A DNA stretch of 7,359 bases, from positions 1 to 7,359 of the forward strand of contig CANDFN010000052.1 of the NCBI GenBank assembly GCA_947384015.1. The letters run 5' to 3'. Made by a program: the position numbers and the translations under genes. Below are positions 1-6,736 of the stretch, one piece after another. The notes beneath the pieces were generated by a model. That model did no database searches and was not told where the DNA came from. It was given only the letters and a program-made list of their open reading frames with translations. The first letter of the stretch is position 1. Every line of letters starts with the position of its first letter. The DNA comes from an uncultured Clostridia bacterium. Its GTDB lineage: Bacteria; Bacillota; Clostridia; Christensenellales; UBA1242.

Positions 1-1061
1 TGTAATGCTGCATCATGTTTTAATTCTACCCACTTATTATTGTCTAGACGTGAAATTACAACACACTCGGTTGGGTATGAAGAGTCTAAATTAATATAAT
101 ATGTTCTTAAAGTTTTTGTATAAACTGCGTATAAAGTTGTATTTTCTGTTACATGGAAAGTGTTTAAGTTTACAAGTTCACTGTCTTCATCTGCTTTGGG
201 GTTTAAAGTCCAACCCTTAAACGAATACTCATATTGAGGATCTTTTTCTTTTGACGGATTTGTTGTGATTTGTGCCAATTCGTTATATGCAACATTTTGT
301 GTGGTTATTTCACCTTCGTTATTAAAAGTTAAGGTGTAAATGTTTACATCTTGTGTGTAATTTAAGCCAAGATTTACTTCTCTAGCATCGTCTGAAGAAA
401 AACCTTTAACCACATAATTTGAAGAATATGTTAAACTGTTATCATCATTATTAATAAGCTGAAGATCGCTAACCTGTTCTAAACCTGTTATTTTTAAATT
501 TGTTAAATGATGACCGGCTTTTACTGTGTAAGATAAATTAATCTCTTGGTTGTAAAACAATTTAGTGTCTTCTGTAACCGATACGCTTTCTTGCCCATCT
601 AAAGTTGTAATATTAATGCCTTCTGGTATATTTTCAAAAGAATATTTTATTGCAATATAATTAAGGTAAATAGTTTTATTTTCATTTATTATAGTTTCTG
701 GGTCTAAATATTTAGTAAGGTTCTCATCCTCACAATAACCAGCAAAATAGTAACCAGGTATTCTTTCTGCTGTAATTTGGCTAATTTTATCTCCTGCTTT
801 TACGGTTAAAGTTTTATTTGTTCCAACCTCTCCATAATTAATGGTTACAGTCCAAACATCACTATTACCTGTTTTACTTTTACCACTAAAATGAATTACG
901 GTTGGCACAGCAATAGCAGCTAAAACCATAGCACCCGCAACAGCCACTGCTGCAACTTTAGTGGTCTTGTTGCTCTTCTTTGGTTTTACCACGCCAAAAG
1001 TTTGTTTCTTTTTAGGGCTAAATTCTTCCTCATTGATCTGTCCTATAATTTTATTAGACAT
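1..1061 (-). CDS. Membrane-anchored surface protein with InlB-type (Listeria-Bacteroides) repeats, C-terminus beyond window
   Basis: Translating the minus strand from the ATG at 1061-1059 gives 353 codons without a stop, running off the left edge, so the C-terminus is missing. The start is supported by AAGGAG at 1074-1069, seven bases upstream of the ATG. Residues 1-35 are hydrophilic and basic towards the end (KPKKSNKTTK). Residues 36-58 form one hydrophobic segment rich in Ala and Val, which reads as an uncleaved signal anchor, though a late-cleaved signal peptide is possible. The rest should lie outside the cell. Residues 69-135 and 241-315 each look like the Listeria-Bacteroides repeat: a YTLTFN-like strand, a GYYFAGY or YSFKGWTLNP turn, and an ending such as TTLYAVYTK. 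A third unit may begin near residue 320. Proteins of this type are surface or adhesion proteins in gut Firmicutes, but no binding partner can be named. The gene diverges from secA and has its own promoter. Confidence 0.85.
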   Translation of the reverse strand, partial: MSNKIIGQINEEEFSPKKKQTFGVVKPKKSNKTTKVAAVAVAGAMVLAAIAVPTVIHFSGKSKTGNSDVWTVTINYGEVGTNKTLTVKAGDKISQITAERIPGYYFAGYCEDENLTKYLDPETIINENKTIYLNYIAIKYSFENIPEGINITTLDGQESVSVTEDTKLFYNQEINLSYTVKAGHHLTNLKITGLEQVSDLQLINNDDNSLTYSSNYVVKGFSSDDAREVNLGLNYTQDVNIYTLTFNNEGEITTQNVAYNELAQITTNPSKEKDPQYEYSFKGWTLNPKADEDSELVNLNTFHVTENTTLYAVYTKTLRTYYINLDSSYPTECVVISRLDNNKWVELKHDAAL

Positions 1062-1086
1062 ACACTTTCTCCTTATCTATAAATAT

Positions 1087-1115
1087 GTTATACCCCACCC
1101 CGTCCACTTTGTCAA
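1087..1115 (-). promoter_or_regulatory. Sigma-A-type promoter of the surface-protein gene
   Basis: On the minus strand the -35 box is TTGACA (1115-1110), a perfect consensus match. The -10 box is TATAAC (1092-1087), with a 17-base spacer. The expected start of transcription is near 1080, giving a leader of about 20 bases that holds the AAGGAG ribosome site. The spacer is unusually rich in G for this AT-rich region. Confidence 0.8.
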
Positions 1116-1129
1116 GCATTTTGTGGGGT
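1092..1129. promoter_or_regulatory. GC-rich inverted repeat over the promoter, candidate operator
   Basis: ACCCCAC at 1092-1098 and GTGGGGT at 1123-1129 are exact reverse complements with 24 bases between them. Seen from the minus-strand gene, one arm lies just upstream of the -35 box. The other fills the end of the spacer and touches the first base of the -10 box. This placement suits a repressor site. A hairpin in RNA is less likely to matter, because the repeat lies upstream of the predicted transcription start of the surface-protein gene and well upstream of the secA promoter. I do not recognise the motif as belonging to a known regulator. Confidence 0.4.
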
Positions 1130-1296
1130 GTTATTGTGCTTTTTATTATTTTTATTTTTTATGCGTTTAATGATAATTATTCATTTATTGACGATTTACT
1201 TAAACAAAAGCATTTTTATTGAGATAAAAATTAAACAAAAAACTTAAAATTACAACAAAAAAACAATCACAAAACCTAGTAATAGCCCAAATATGT

Positions 1297-1325
1297 TGGA
1301 CAAAATAACCAATATTTGTTAAAAT
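1297..1325 (+). promoter_or_regulatory. Promoter of the secA operon
   Basis: TGGACA (1297-1302, five of six consensus bases) is followed after 17 bases by TAAAAT (1320-1325). TGT directly before the -10 box makes it an extended -10. The stretch 1230-1290 just upstream is very A-rich and could act as an UP element. The predicted transcript starts near 1332, so the secA leader would be only about 14 bases. That leaves no room for an upstream arrest peptide such as SecM or MifM. Confidence 0.6.
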
Positions 1326-1333
1326 ATATTATT

Positions 1334-1340
1334 AAGAGGA
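1334..1340 (+). promoter_or_regulatory. Ribosome binding site that fixes the secA start at 1346
   Basis: AAGAGGA ends five bases before the ATG at 1346. The same frame is open back to a TTG at 1316, but that codon has no ribosome site and falls between the -35 and -10 boxes of the predicted promoter. The ATG is therefore the better start, and the protein begins MGLLSYIF. Confidence 0.7.
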
Positions 1341-1345
1341 TTATT

Positions 1346-4042
1346 ATGGGCTTATTATCTTATATTTTTGCATCAGACAATAAACGCAGTTTGATGAAGA
1401 TTGAAAAAATTATTAAAGTTATTGATGAATTGGAAGAAGACTATAAATCAATGACTGACGACGAACTTCAAGAACAAACAGGAATTTTAAAACAACGTTT
1501 AGCAGAAGGTGAAACTTTAGACGATATTTTGCCAGACGCCTTTGCTGTTGTGCGTGAAGCGTCTGCCAGAGTTCTTGGTAAAAGGCATTTCCGCGTTCAA
1601 TTAATAGGCGGTATTGTTTTACATCAAGGACGTATCGCTGAAATGGGAACTGGTGAAGGTAAAACTCTTACAGCCACCACTGCAGTTTACCTTAACGCAT
1701 TAACCGGCAAAAATGTTCACTTAATTACAGTAAACGAATTCTTAGCAACTTCTCAGGCTGAACAAATGGGTAAGTTGTATAAATTTTTAGGTTTAACTAT
1801 TGGCGTAACTCTTGCCAACCAATCTCCGCAAGAAAAGAAAGCTGCATATGCTTGCGATATTACCTATGGAACAAACAATGAATTTGGTTTTGACTATTTG
1901 CGTGATAACATGCAAACCAGCAAACAAATGAAAGTTCAACGTGGGCACTACTTCTGTATTGTGGACGAGGTAGACTCTATTTTAATTGACGAAGCTAGAA
2001 CCCCTCTTATTATTTCTGGCATGGGTGGTGAAACAGATGATTTATATGTTACCGCCAACAAGTTTGCAAAGGGTTTAAAAGAAGAAGACTACGAAATTGA
2101 AATTAAGCATAAACAAATCCGTTTAACAGAGCAAGGCGTTGAAAAGGCAGAAAAATTCTTTAAATTAGACAATTTATCAGATATCAACAATTTAGAAATC
2201 AACCACCACATCAATAACGCTTTACGTGCTCAATATATTATGAAGAAAGACATCAACTACATTATTGTTGATGGTGAAATTTTAATTGTAGATGAATTTA
2301 CTGGACGTGTAATGCAAGGAAGACGTTATAGCAACGGTCTACACCAGGCAATAGAAGCAAAAGAAGGCGTTAAGATTAAGGAAGAAAACAAGACACTTGC
2401 AACTGTTACTTTCCAAAACTACTTTAAATTATATGATAAGTTAAGTGGTATGACAGGAACGGCAAAAACCGAAGAAACAGAATTTAACAAAATTTACAAC
2501 TTAGACGTTGTTACCATTCCACCAAATAGACCAGTTTTGCGTGTAGATGAACAAGATATGATTTTCTTTACCGAACAAGCAAAACTAAAAGCCATTGTTC
2601 AAGAAATTAAAGATAAGCACGATAAAGGTCAGCCTATTCTTGTGGGCACAGCATCTGTAGAAAAAAGTGAAGAGATTAGTAAAGCCATTAAAAAACTTGG
2701 CATACCTCATAACCTACTAAATGCTAAAAACCACGCACTTGAAAGCCAAATTGTAGCACAATCTGGACGCGTTGGTTCGGTTACAATTTCTACAAATATG
2801 GCAGGTCGTGGAACAGATATTTTGTTGGGCGGTAACCCAGAATTTTTAGCTAAGCAAAAAATGCTTAATGAAAAAACCGACCCTGAAGTATTGGACAAAA
2901 TAACCTCTTACAATAAAACTTTAACAGATGAAGAACAAAAATTAAAAGATAAATACGATAGATATTATAAAGACTTTAAAACCGTTACTGATGAAGAAAA
3001 GAAAAAAGTTTTAGAGTTAGGCGGTTTACACATACTAGGCACAGAAAGACATGAATCTCGCCGTATTGATAACCAGTTGCGCGGACGTGCCGGTCGTCAA
3101 GGGGACCCAGGCTCTAGTATATTCTTCATCTCGCTTGAAGACGACCTACCTCAACGCTTTGGTGAAGATAGAATGAAAAACTGGTTCTCTATCGCCTTCC
3201 GCGGTAATGAAGATATGCCAATACAATCTCGTATACTAACCCGCTTCTTTGAATCTGCTCAAAAGAAGGTAGAGGCTGCAAACTTTGGCGCACGTAGAAA
3301 CGTATTGCAATATGACGACGTGCTTAACCAACAACGTCAGCTTATTTATAAAGAACGCGATAAAGTTTTAGACGGAATTGATATTCATCCAGAAATTATA
3401 GAGATGATAAAAGAAAACGTGTTTAACCTATGCAACATTTATTTAGACTATACCAAACCAAGCTATGAATGGGACTTAGAACAATTAAACGATGCACTAA
3501 ACACCAAATTCTTGGGGGCTGGTGTAAATATGGTCACACATGAATTGATTGAAGATACAGATGTAAAAGGCGCTGCTCAAATTATTTACGATAACTTAAT
3601 TAAAGAGTATGAGAAAAAGAGAGAAGAATTTGATAATCTTGGCTTCCCAATTAAGTTTAGCGACTTTGAACGCGATGTTCTACTTCGCACCGTTGATAAA
3701 TTCTGGACAGATCATATTGACACAATGAACACCTTGCGTGAAGAAATTGGAATTTTATCTTATGGTCAAAAAGATCCTATTGTTGCTTATAAAAACGAAA
3801 GTTTTGAACTATTTGACAAAATGATAAGTGAAATTAGGGAATACACCGCGTCCACCCTATTCCGCAGTAAAATTTCAATTCAAGTGCAACCAAACATTAA
3901 ACGTCCAGCACCTGCAGTAAACCCAATTACTAAAGGAAGCACACCAAGAAAAAACAACTCTGCCCATATAGGACGCAACGACCTATGCCCATGCGGTAGC
4001 GGTAAAAAATACAAAAACTGCTGTGGCAAAGATAAAGAATAA
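1346..4042 (+). CDS. secA: Protein translocase ATPase subunit SecA
   Basis: SecA is the ATP-driven motor that pushes unfolded preproteins through the SecYEG channel in the plasma membrane. The protein is 898 residues from the ATG. Domains appear in normal order: Walker A GTGEGKT (101-107), DEVDSILIDEARTP with the DEAD-like box (207-220), the preprotein cross-linking region (about 221-365), MTGTAKTEETEF (369-380), NMAGRGTD (484-491), and GTERHESRR...GRAGRQGD with the arginine finger (565-587). Next come the helical scaffold VLQYDDVLNQQR (653-664), the helical wing and two-helix-finger region with YGQKDP (806-811), and a zinc-binding tail with Cys 881, 883, 892 and 893. About 65 residues after NMAGRGTDILLGG form a VAR-type insert that B. 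subtilis SecA (841 residues) lacks, which explains much of the extra length. The usual TVNDYLAxRD segment reads TVNEFLATSQ here. The stop lies 20 bp before the next gene, in an operon-like arrangement. Confidence 0.98.
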   Translation: MGLLSYIFASDNKRSLMKIEKIIKVIDELEEDYKSMTDDELQEQTGILKQRLAEGETLDDILPDAFAVVREASARVLGKRHFRVQLIGGIVLHQGRIAEMGTGEGKTLTATTAVYLNALTGKNVHLITVNEFLATSQAEQMGKLYKFLGLTIGVTLANQSPQEKKAAYACDITYGTNNEFGFDYLRDNMQTSKQMKVQRGHYFCIVDEVDSILIDEARTPLIISGMGGETDDLYVTANKFAKGLKEEDYEIEIKHKQIRLTEQGVEKAEKFFKLDNLSDINNLEINHHINNALRAQYIMKKDINYIIVDGEILIVDEFTGRVMQGRRYSNGLHQAIEAKEGVKIKEENKTLATVTFQNYFKLYDKLSGMTGTAKTEETEFNKIYNLDVVTIPPNRPVLRVDEQDMIFFTEQAKLKAIVQEIKDKHDKGQPILVGTASVEKSEEISKAIKKLGIPHNLLNAKNHALESQIVAQSGRVGSVTISTNMAGRGTDILLGGNPEFLAKQKMLNEKTDPEVLDKITSYNKTLTDEEQKLKDKYDRYYKDFKTVTDEEKKKVLELGGLHILGTERHESRRIDNQLRGRAGRQGDPGSSIFFISLEDDLPQRFGEDRMKNWFSIAFRGNEDMPIQSRILTRFFESAQKKVEAANFGARRNVLQYDDVLNQQRQLIYKERDKVLDGIDIHPEIIEMIKENVFNLCNIYLDYTKPSYEWDLEQLNDALNTKFLGAGVNMVTHELIEDTDVKGAAQIIYDNLIKEYEKKREEFDNLGFPIKFSDFERDVLLRTVDKFWTDHIDTMNTLREEIGILSYGQKDPIVAYKNESFELFDKMISEIREYTASTLFRSKISIQVQPNIKRPAPAVNPITKGSTPRKNNSAHIGRNDLCPCGSGKKYKNCCGKDKE

Positions 4043-4062
4043 AAAACAACAAAGGATGTTTT

Positions 4063-4482
4063 ATGATAAATGCATTTATGTCTTTAAAATTTCATGATGG
4101 AGAAGAAGATAAACAAAAAATAGAATCATTAACTAAAGCCTTAAAAAAAGCAGGCATAAAAAACACTGTTATGGCAAGGGATGTTGAAAAATATGGCAAA
4201 GCATCCCTACCCAAGGGCAAAAAGCTTATGATAGATTATGCCTTCCCTGCAATGAAAAATAGTGATATGATTATTATAGAATTTTCAGAAAAAGGTGTTG
4301 GTTTAGGCATTGGCGCAGGCTATTGCTACGCAAATAATGTCCCCATTTATGTCATTGCAAAAACTGGAAGCGACATCTCTTTAACTATGCAAAACTTGGC
4401 AAAAGAAGTTGTTTTCTATAATAGTTATGAAGACATTTCTTCTGCATTTAAACGCATAGCAAAAGAATATCAAAACAAATAA
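4063..4482 (+). CDS. Nucleoside 2-deoxyribosyltransferase-like protein lacking the catalytic Glu
   Basis: This 139-residue soluble protein starts at an ATG six bases after AAAGGA (4051-4056). It follows secA after 20 bp and ends before a shared terminator, so it is probably co-transcribed with secA. The fold signature is that of the nucleoside 2-deoxyribosyltransferase/DNPH1 superfamily, a small Rossmann-like fold. It has a first strand INAFMSLKF (residues 2-10), SDMIIIEFSE (67-76), GVGLGIGAGYCYANN (78-92), and a following strand VPIYVIAKTGSDIS (93-106). Active members cleave or transfer the N-glycosidic bond of deoxynucleosides or deoxynucleotides, using a Glu in a GxxxExGxA motif. Here that position is Gly84 and the Ala is Cys88. 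The protein may be inactive, bind nucleotides only, or use another residue. The family call rests on motif pattern and length. The substrate is unknown, and no known role ties this family to secretion. Confidence 0.7.
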   Translation: MINAFMSLKFHDGEEDKQKIESLTKALKKAGIKNTVMARDVEKYGKASLPKGKKLMIDYAFPAMKNSDMIIIEFSEKGVGLGIGAGYCYANNVPIYVIAKTGSDISLTMQNLAKEVVFYNSYEDISSAFKRIAKEYQNK

Positions 4483-4547
4483 TTTTTTGTATACTTTCTT
4501 TAATAAAAAATAAAAGTAAAATTATAAAGTTCTATTTATAAGAAACT

Positions 4548-4583
4548 TAGCTCACCGAATAAAATGCGGTGAGCTATTTATTT
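4548..4583 (+). terminator. Intrinsic terminator of the secA operon
   Basis: TAGCTCACCG (4548-4557) pairs perfectly with CGGTGAGCTA (4567-4576) around a nine-base loop and is followed by TTTATTT. It lies 65 bp after the stop of the small gene and before the promoter at 4582. This closes the secA transcript and separates it from the broken gene downstream. Confidence 0.88.
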
Positions 4584-4610
4584 GCAATAAGTTTTTAAAA
4601 ATAATATAAT
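4582..4610 (+). promoter_or_regulatory. Promoter of the CrtO-like pseudogene
   Basis: TTGCAA (4582-4587, four of six consensus bases) is followed after 17 bases by a perfect TATAAT (4605-4610). The predicted start is near 4617. A strong ribosome site, AAAGGAGA (4628-4635), follows nine bases before the ATG at 4645. All initiation signals are intact although the gene is not. The -35 box overlaps the U-tract of the upstream terminator. Confidence 0.65.
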
Positions 4611-4644
4611 TAATGTGTTTAAGATTCAAAGGAGAAAATTTAGA

Positions 4645-5232
4645 ATGTTTTATTTAATTCTTTATATAGTTTTTCTGCAATAAGTATTTTTTCAAGTTTC
4701 CCAATTGCAATTTCACATGGTATACCTTTAATTGATATTCTTACTGATTATTTAGCATTTATAACTTTTAGTGGCTGTATGTGCGGATTCTTAATGATAT
4801 CTAGACCAATTACAAAAATTAACTTTAACCCTAATTTAAAAATATTTAAAACCCCTCAATGGGAGCAAAAACTTTATAAAAAAATTAAAATTGAAAAATG
4901 GAAAGTTTTAATTCCTGATTTTGGAAATATGGTTAAATTTAAAAAGAAAGTTGACATGAGCAATGTAAAAAATGCCGAATTCTATCTTAGATTTTTTATA
5001 TGAAAATATAAACGCTTCAATATTACATTCTTTTTGTATTCTTCTTTCCCCAATATTCTTTATCTTTATACATAAAAAATTTTATATTACAATTGGCTTA
5101 ATAGGAATGATTTTAATTATTATAACAAATCTCATGCCAGTTATGTTACAGCGCCATTTAAAACCACGATTATTAAATATTTATAACAACTTAAAAGAAC
5201 GTGAAAATAGAACACAAAACTTAAACAAATAA
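4645..5232 (+). pseudogene. CrtO-like small membrane protein (acyltransferase-related), two compensating frameshifts
   Basis: The ATG at 4645 has an excellent ribosome site, but its frame stops at 4681-4683 after 12 codons. The coding sense then continues in the next frame, open to a TGA at 5001-5003, and returns to the first frame until the TAA at 5230-5232. Restoring one T in the T5 run at 4670-4674 and removing one T from the T6 run at 4992-4997 gives a single 195-residue reading frame. The joined protein has an N-terminal hydrophobic region, then NFNPNLKIFKTPQWEQKLYK and IKIEKWKVLIPD, then FYLRFLYENINASILHSF, two close membrane helices, and a basic QRHLKPRLLNIY tail. This order matches the small family named after staphylococcal CrtO (glycosyl-4,4'-diaponeurosporenoate acyltransferase). 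Most distant members have no proven substrate, and no carotenoid genes are nearby. It is either a true pseudogene or an intact gene hit by two homopolymer errors. The family assignment comes from recalled motifs. Confidence 0.72.
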
Positions 5233-5262
5233 TTTAACTTTAGCATATAAACTATAATAAAA

Positions 5263-5307
5263 TATAAATAAAAATCCACCAACTATACTGGTGGATTTTT
5301 ATTTATA
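5263..5307. terminator. Bidirectional terminator between convergent genes
   Basis: A perfect 19-bp inverted repeat (5263-5281 with 5289-5307) surrounds a seven-base loop. The inner stem is ATCCACCA/TGGTGGAT, flanked by A-runs on the left and T-runs on the right, so either transcript would end in a U-rich tract. The right arm ends one base before the MFS stop codon (5309-5311), and the left arm starts 30 bp after the pseudogene stop. It serves both converging transcripts. Confidence 0.9.
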
Positions 5308-5308
5308 A

Positions 5309-6622
5309 CTAATCTTCTGTATACTCTTCTTTTATTATTGTATACTTTTGTGCAAATTTTTTTGTTAAGGCTGTTATAAATGCAATTAGTGATATAATTA
5401 ATGGAATTGTCATTATACCTACAAACACAAAGTTTGCATAACCAAAGTTATTGTTAAATACACTTAAAAGTTGTGCATAGAATGCATTTAAGCAAGCATA
5501 ACCCAAATAATCTCCAATAGTGCGAAGCGCATACATCTTTTCGTAATTTTTTGTTGGTGTGCATACTTGTAGATAGTTGTTTAAGAAAATTTGGTTTGGC
5601 GACCTTATACAGCAAGTTAAAATCATCAAAGCTATAATTATAATTATTTTAAATATGGAATTTGGCATAAACACAAACACCAACCCCGCAGATATTGTTA
5701 AAATAATATATGCTAAAATAAATATTATTAAGCTTCTAACACCAAACTTTAAGTTAAATTTAAATTGATATCTAGAAGAGACAGCCATACATATACGCAT
5801 AAAGGCAAATATGTAACCATACATCCAAATTGGTATTGAGCCTTCATTAGTTAAAGTGTTAAGATATAACCTAAATTGAGATGTATCCATACTCATTACC
5901 CCACGAGTAAGAGCCGCATAAACTAACAATGTTATAACAAAAGCGGATGCCAATATCTTTTTAAAACTATCTGGTTGCCGAGCCTTGCGCTCCTTGTAAG
6001 TTAGCCTTGGTTTAATATCTACATTTTTTGTTTGGAATTTAACAGGTTCCTTTATTAATAACGAATATAACTCAGCAATACAAACAATTATTAATGCACC
6101 CCAAAGCGGCGCGTAAGGGCTCCAACTATATAAGTAAGTAGCAAGGATTGCTGTTACAGCCTCAAACACATAATATAAACTTACACCCTTACCATAAACC
6201 CGCTCGTAATCCTTATCTCGCTCTACAGCTTGCAAACTTTGGTTTAATATTGAAACATTTTTTACAATAAACACACAATAACCAAAAGCCAAACACGCAT
6301 GCCCTAAAGTAAACATAAAAAAGTTATTGCCAAATATTGCAAATAGTAAAAAGCCAACATATCCTAGGTTACCAATTCGCGAAGCTTTTACTGGTTTCAT
6401 TTTTGAAAAACACTTAGTAACTGGAATACATATTATGCACGCCACTAAAGTTTGAACAGAGTCTAGCAAAATTGCTTGAGAATAGCTTAAACCTTTTACT
6501 TGAGTATAAAACAACGAAAGCATTGTCCAAACAAAAAGAACATCCCAAGTAATGGAAAGATAAAATGGATATAATTTTACATTTCGGTTCATGTAATATT
6601 CTTTGCGTTCTTCATTAGTCAT
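5309..6622 (-). CDS. Major facilitator superfamily (MFS) transporter, 12 helices, substrate unknown
   Basis: The 437-residue protein has the size and shape of an MFS secondary transporter in the plasma membrane. About 12 hydrophobic segments can be seen: residues 20-40, 48-68, 85-98, 101-121, 149-165, 171-190, then 222-240, 262-282, 297-319, 322-338, 365-385 and 395-418. The two six-helix halves are joined by a basic loop at 191-221 (PRLTYKERKARQ), as is typical. A short basic loop between helices 2 and 3 (TKCFSKMKPVKASRIG) sits where MFS motif A lies, but it lacks the clean GxxxDRxGRR pattern. Nothing in the sequence or neighbours shows the substrate. The first ATG (6622) has no ribosome site. 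An ATG at 6592 gives MNRNVKLYPFY, follows a weak AAAGAA, and fits the predicted promoter better, so the true protein may be 427 residues. It converges on the CrtO-like pseudogene and lies downstream of the protease gene on the same strand. Confidence 0.85.
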   Translation of the reverse strand: MTNEERKEYYMNRNVKLYPFYLSITWDVLFVWTMLSLFYTQVKGLSYSQAILLDSVQTLVACIICIPVTKCFSKMKPVKASRIGNLGYVGFLLFAIFGNNFFMFTLGHACLAFGYCVFIVKNVSILNQSLQAVERDKDYERVYGKGVSLYYVFEAVTAILATYLYSWSPYAPLWGALIIVCIAELYSLLIKEPVKFQTKNVDIKPRLTYKERKARQPDSFKKILASAFVITLLVYAALTRGVMSMDTSQFRLYLNTLTNEGSIPIWMYGYIFAFMRICMAVSSRYQFKFNLKFGVRSLIIFILAYIILTISAGLVFVFMPNSIFKIIIIIALMILTCCIRSPNQIFLNNYLQVCTPTKNYEKMYALRTIGDYLGYACLNAFYAQLLSVFNNNFGYANFVFVGIMTIPLIISLIAFITALTKKFAQKYTIIKEEYTED

Positions 6623-6630
6623 TTAATATT

Positions 6631-6659
6631 ATTTTATATCAAAATTTTAATTATTCCAA
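6631..6659 (-). promoter_or_regulatory. Possible promoter of the MFS gene
   Basis: On the minus strand TTGGAA (6659-6654) and TAAAAT (6636-6631) are 17 bases apart, with four of six and five of six consensus matches. Transcription would begin near 6624, only about two bases before the ATG at 6622. The mRNA would then be leaderless for that start, or have a leader of about 30 bases for the ATG at 6592. The surrounding DNA is almost pure A and T, so chance matches are easy. Confidence 0.35.
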
Positions 6660-6736
6660 CTAATTTTAAATAATTTTTTTATTAAATATAATAAAAACCC
6701 ATTTTTATAGCAAATTATTTTTATATTGTTTAATTT

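Noticed and set aside
961..1170. Plus-strand open frame of 69 codons starting at 961
   Set aside because: It lies antisense to the N-terminal part of the surface-protein gene and runs across that gene's promoter. It has no ribosome site, and its composition is that of an antisense shadow.
1212..1231. AT-only hairpin (TTTTTAT, TGAG loop, ATAAAAA) in the secA upstream region
   Set aside because: It has an eight-pair stem with no G-C pairs and lies between divergent genes where no terminator is needed. Such hairpins are expected by chance in this base composition.
1316..1345. TTG start for secA ten codons upstream
   Set aside because: It has no ribosome site and lies within the predicted secA promoter. 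The ATG at 1346 has AAGAGGA at the right distance.
2707..2898. Minus-strand open frame of 63 codons inside secA
   Set aside because: It is fully antisense to the conserved SecA nucleotide-binding domain 2, with no initiation signals or recognisable protein.
4645..5003. Programmed ribosomal frameshifting in the CrtO-like gene
   Set aside because: Two shifts in opposite directions would be needed, the first has no good X XXY YYZ heptamer in frame, and I saw no clear downstream stimulatory structure. Simple poly-T indels explain both shifts.
4972..5232. Independent 86-codon gene starting at ATG 4972
   Set aside because: It has no ribosome site, and its sequence joins the preceding frame as the C-terminal half of one CrtO-like protein. 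It is a fragment of the pseudogene. The same holds for the frame beginning at ATG 4779.
5577..5768. Plus-strand open frame of 63 codons inside the MFS gene
   Set aside because: It is antisense to membrane helices of the transporter. The Ile- and Lys-rich translation is what reversed helix codons give.
6691..6708. AT-only hairpin (ATAAAAA, CCCA loop, TTTTTAT) after the protease gene as a terminator
   Set aside because: The stem has seven A-T pairs only and no clean U-tract follows on the minus strand. It is too weak to call, so read-through from the protease into the MFS gene remains possible.
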